Shown piece by piece: positions 62,420 through 64,000 of a DNA stretch of 64,000 bases. Source of the stretch: Rhodococcus sp. 105337 (lineage in GTDB: Bacteria; Actinomycetota; Actinomycetes; Mycobacteriales; Mycobacteriaceae). Under the pieces are notes generated by a model. That model was not told the DNA's origin. It saw nothing but the letters and a program-made list of their open reading frames with translations, and did no database searches. Location: contig NZ_JABAGQ010000004.1 of assembly GCF_012844225.1 (NCBI RefSeq), positions 186,001-250,000 on the forward strand. The letters run 5' to 3'. Made by a program: the position numbers and the translations under genes. Numbering within the stretch: position 1 is the first letter of the stretch; every line of letters begins with the position of its first letter.

Positions 62420-63865
62420 TCAGTCGCGCGGTTTGCGCAGAGCCGCCATGAACATCCCGTCCGTGCCGTGCCGGTGCGTCCACAACTGCACACCCGGTCC
62501 GTCACCGAGTTTCGGCACACCCGGGAGGAGTTCCCTCGTGTCGAGTTGTTCGACCCCGTACCGGCGGACCGCGTCGGACACCACCCCGACGGTCTCCGAG
62601 ACGTGCGGCGAGCAGGTGGAATACAACACCACGCCACCGGGACGCAGCAGACCGATCGCCGCGCCGAGAAGCTCTTTCTGCAGTTTGACGAGGTCGGCCA
62701 CATCTTCGGGCCTACGGCGCCAGCGCGACTCGGGCCGGCGGCGCAGCGACCCGAGTCCGGTGCAGGGTGCATCGACCAGGATCCGGTCGTACCCGGGCTC
62801 GAGACCCGAGTCGCGGCCGTCCGCGACATGCACGACCACCGGGAGATCACGCGCGGTCTTGCGGACCAGGTCGGCACGGTGCTCGACGGGTTCGACCGCA
62901 TCCACCGAGAATCCGTCCAGCGCGGCGAGAGCGCCGAGCAGTGCCGCCTTGCCACCGGGTCCGGCGCACAGATCGAGCCAGCGCCCCGTGTCCTCGCCGA
63001 GCAGCGGAGCCAGCGTGAGCGCTCGCGCGACGAGCTGGCTGCCTTCGTCCTGCACCGCGGCCATGCCCTCGCGGACCGGCTCGAGCCGACCGGGATCGCC
63101 GTGTTCGATGTGCACCGCGTACGGCGACCACGGACCGATCTCGCCGCCGGTCACGAGTGCAAGCTCCTCAGCGGTGATCACACCGGGCCGGGCGACAAGA
63201 TGCACGATCGGACGGGCGTCGTCGGCCGCGAGCACGTCGGCGAGTTCCCCTGCGTCGGCACCGAGGGAATGCACGAATGCCTGGGCGATCCACAGCGGGT
63301 GCGCGTACCGGAACGCCAGGTGCCCCACCGGGTCGCGCTCGGGGTCGGGTGCGAGCAGGTCGATCCACTCGTCCTCGGTTCGTTCCCCCACTCGCCTCAG
63401 CACGGCATTGACGAATCCTGCTCGGCCCGAACCGAATTCGGTGCGGACGAGGTCGACGCTGGTCGCCACGGCGGCGTGCGGGGCGACCCTGGTCCGTAAC
63501 AACTGATAGGTGCCCAGCCGCAGCACGTCGAGCAGCGCGCCGTCGATCTCGTCGACGGGACGGTTGGCGGCATCGGCGATGACGGCGTCGAGCAGTCCCT
63601 GCGCGCGTGCCGCCCCGTAGGTGAGTTCGGTGGCCAGCGCCGCGTCACGAGAGTCCAGTTTGCGTTCGCGAAGGAGGGCCGGCAGCACCAGATTGGCGTA
63701 GGCATCGCGCTCGCGGACCGCGCGCAGTACGTCCCGCGCCGCGGTGCGAGCCGGATCCACCGCCGACTGGGTGGGACGGCGAGTCTGCCGTGGGGCGGTG
63801 TTGCGCCCGGTATGTCCGCCCGGCTTCTGCCCTGAACGCCGGGCCGGTTTGCGAGCTTCACTCAT
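62420..63865 (-). CDS. rsmB: 16S rRNA (cytosine967-C5) methyltransferase RsmB (Fmu)
   Basis: A 481-residue rRNA methyltransferase. A basic ~35-residue tail is followed by a NusB-like RNA-binding domain (about residues 38-170), then the SAM-dependent domain with [17 protein letters not shown], the motif [18 protein letters not shown] with one catalytic cysteine and [13 protein letters not shown] with the other. The ATG overlaps the fmt stop (ATGA). In M. tuberculosis rpe would follow directly; here ~16 kb intervene. Confidence 0.95.
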   Translation of the reverse strand: MSEARKPARRSGQKPGGHTGRNTAPRQTRRPTQSAVDPARTAARDVLRAVRERDAYANLVLPALLRERKLDSRDAALATELTYGAARAQGLLDAVIADAANRPVDEIDGALLDVLRLGTYQLLRTRVAPHAAVATSVDLVRTEFGSGRAGFVNAVLRRVGERTEDEWIDLLAPDPERDPVGHLAFRYAHPLWIAQAFVHSLGADAGELADVLAADDARPIVHLVARPGVITAEELALVTGGEIGPWSPYAVHIEHGDPGRLEPVREGMAAVQDEGSQLVARALTLAPLLGEDTGRWLDLCAGPGGKAALLGALAALDGFSVDAVEPVEHRADLVRKTARDLPVVVHVADGRDSGLEPGYDRILVDAPCTGLGSLRRRPESRWRRRPEDVADLVKLQKELLGAAIGLLRPGGVVLYSTCSPHVSETVGVVSDAVRRYGVEQLDTRELLPGVPKLGDGPGVQLWTHRHGTDGMFMAALRKPRD

Positions 63866-64000
63866 TGCGCACGTACTTTCGAGTCGAGTCGGGCGCCGCG
63901 CGCCCAATCTGCTGCTGCCATCGGTTTCTTGCCGGGGGGCTGAACGGTGCCGAGCCGCACCGCGGTGGACCCTGTCCCGACGAGCAGGCCGTTCTTGAGG
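63862..64000 (-). CDS. fmt: Methionyl-tRNA formyltransferase, C-terminal end only
   Basis: The last 45 codons of fmt, cut by the window edge. The end reads [20 protein letters not shown], followed by [11 protein letters not shown] and the stop, typical of the actinobacterial Fmt C-terminal domain that holds the tRNA. The enzyme formylates initiator Met-tRNA. Its stop overlaps the rsmB start. The catalytic N-terminal domain is outside the window. Confidence 0.88.
   Translation of the reverse strand, partial: LKNGLLVGTGSTAVRLGTVQPPGKKPMAAADWARGARLDSKVRAQ

Overview
The window is a GC-rich chromosomal segment from a mycolic-acid actinomycete, most likely Rhodococcus or a close relative in Mycobacteriales. 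Three things point there. The gene order follows, from memory, the M. tuberculosis segment from about Rv1406 to Rv1465 (fmt, fmu, rpe, ribG, ribC, ribA2, ribH, Rv1417, uvrC, rapZ, yvcK, whiA, gap, pgk, tpi, secG, pgl, opcA, zwf, tal, tkt, ctaB, qor, Rv1455, ctaA and its ABC pair, mptB, sufR-B-D-C-S-U-T). It carries actinobacterial markers (WhiA, OpcA, MptB). Many genes start directly behind a TANNNT -10 box, the leaderless pattern typical of this group. I saw no tRNA, rRNA, IS element, prophage gene or CRISPR array.

Layout. 1-2055: end of a lycopene cyclase gene and a Ku gene with a lysine-rich tail. 2090-9177 (minus): the complete SUF iron-sulfur assembly operon, led by its regulator SufR and trailed by a MarR regulator. 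9287-13787 (plus): polyprenol-dependent mannosyltransferase MptB, an ABC exporter pair and heme A synthase CtaA. 13873-16265: a small conserved protein, a quinone oxidoreductase and CtaB (heme O synthase). CtaB and CtaA act one after the other to make heme A for cytochrome oxidase. 16478-22933 (plus): pentose phosphate operon tkt-tal-zwf-opcA-pgl.

22934-33243 is less conserved in order: a GMC oxidoreductase with a Tat-exported partner, an SRPBCC protein, a SRAP DNA-protein crosslink protein, an ECF sigma factor coupled to a YCII/DGPF protein, then ppc, secG and an MFS carrier. 33353-46272 (minus) returns to the conserved backbone: tpiA-pgk-gap, whiA-yvcK-rapZ-uvrC with overlapping ends, and riboflavin genes ending at rpe.

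46411-62342 lies between rpe and rsmB, which I recall as neighbours in M. tuberculosis, and looks like an accessory nitrogen block. It holds a giant membrane protein with a channel-like pore and FUSC domains, an ammonium transporter with a C-terminal PII-like domain, and a urease operon with no ureE. That operon instead carries a CbiX-like protein with a long histidine-rich tail between ureA and ureB, a candidate nickel-handling factor. A urea channel, a class II fructose bisphosphatase, two CrcB fluoride channels and a PfkB kinase follow. The window closes with rsmB and the 3' end of fmt. The strongest candidates for new biology are the CbiX-like urease-operon protein, the Amt-PII fusion and the channel-FUSC fusion.
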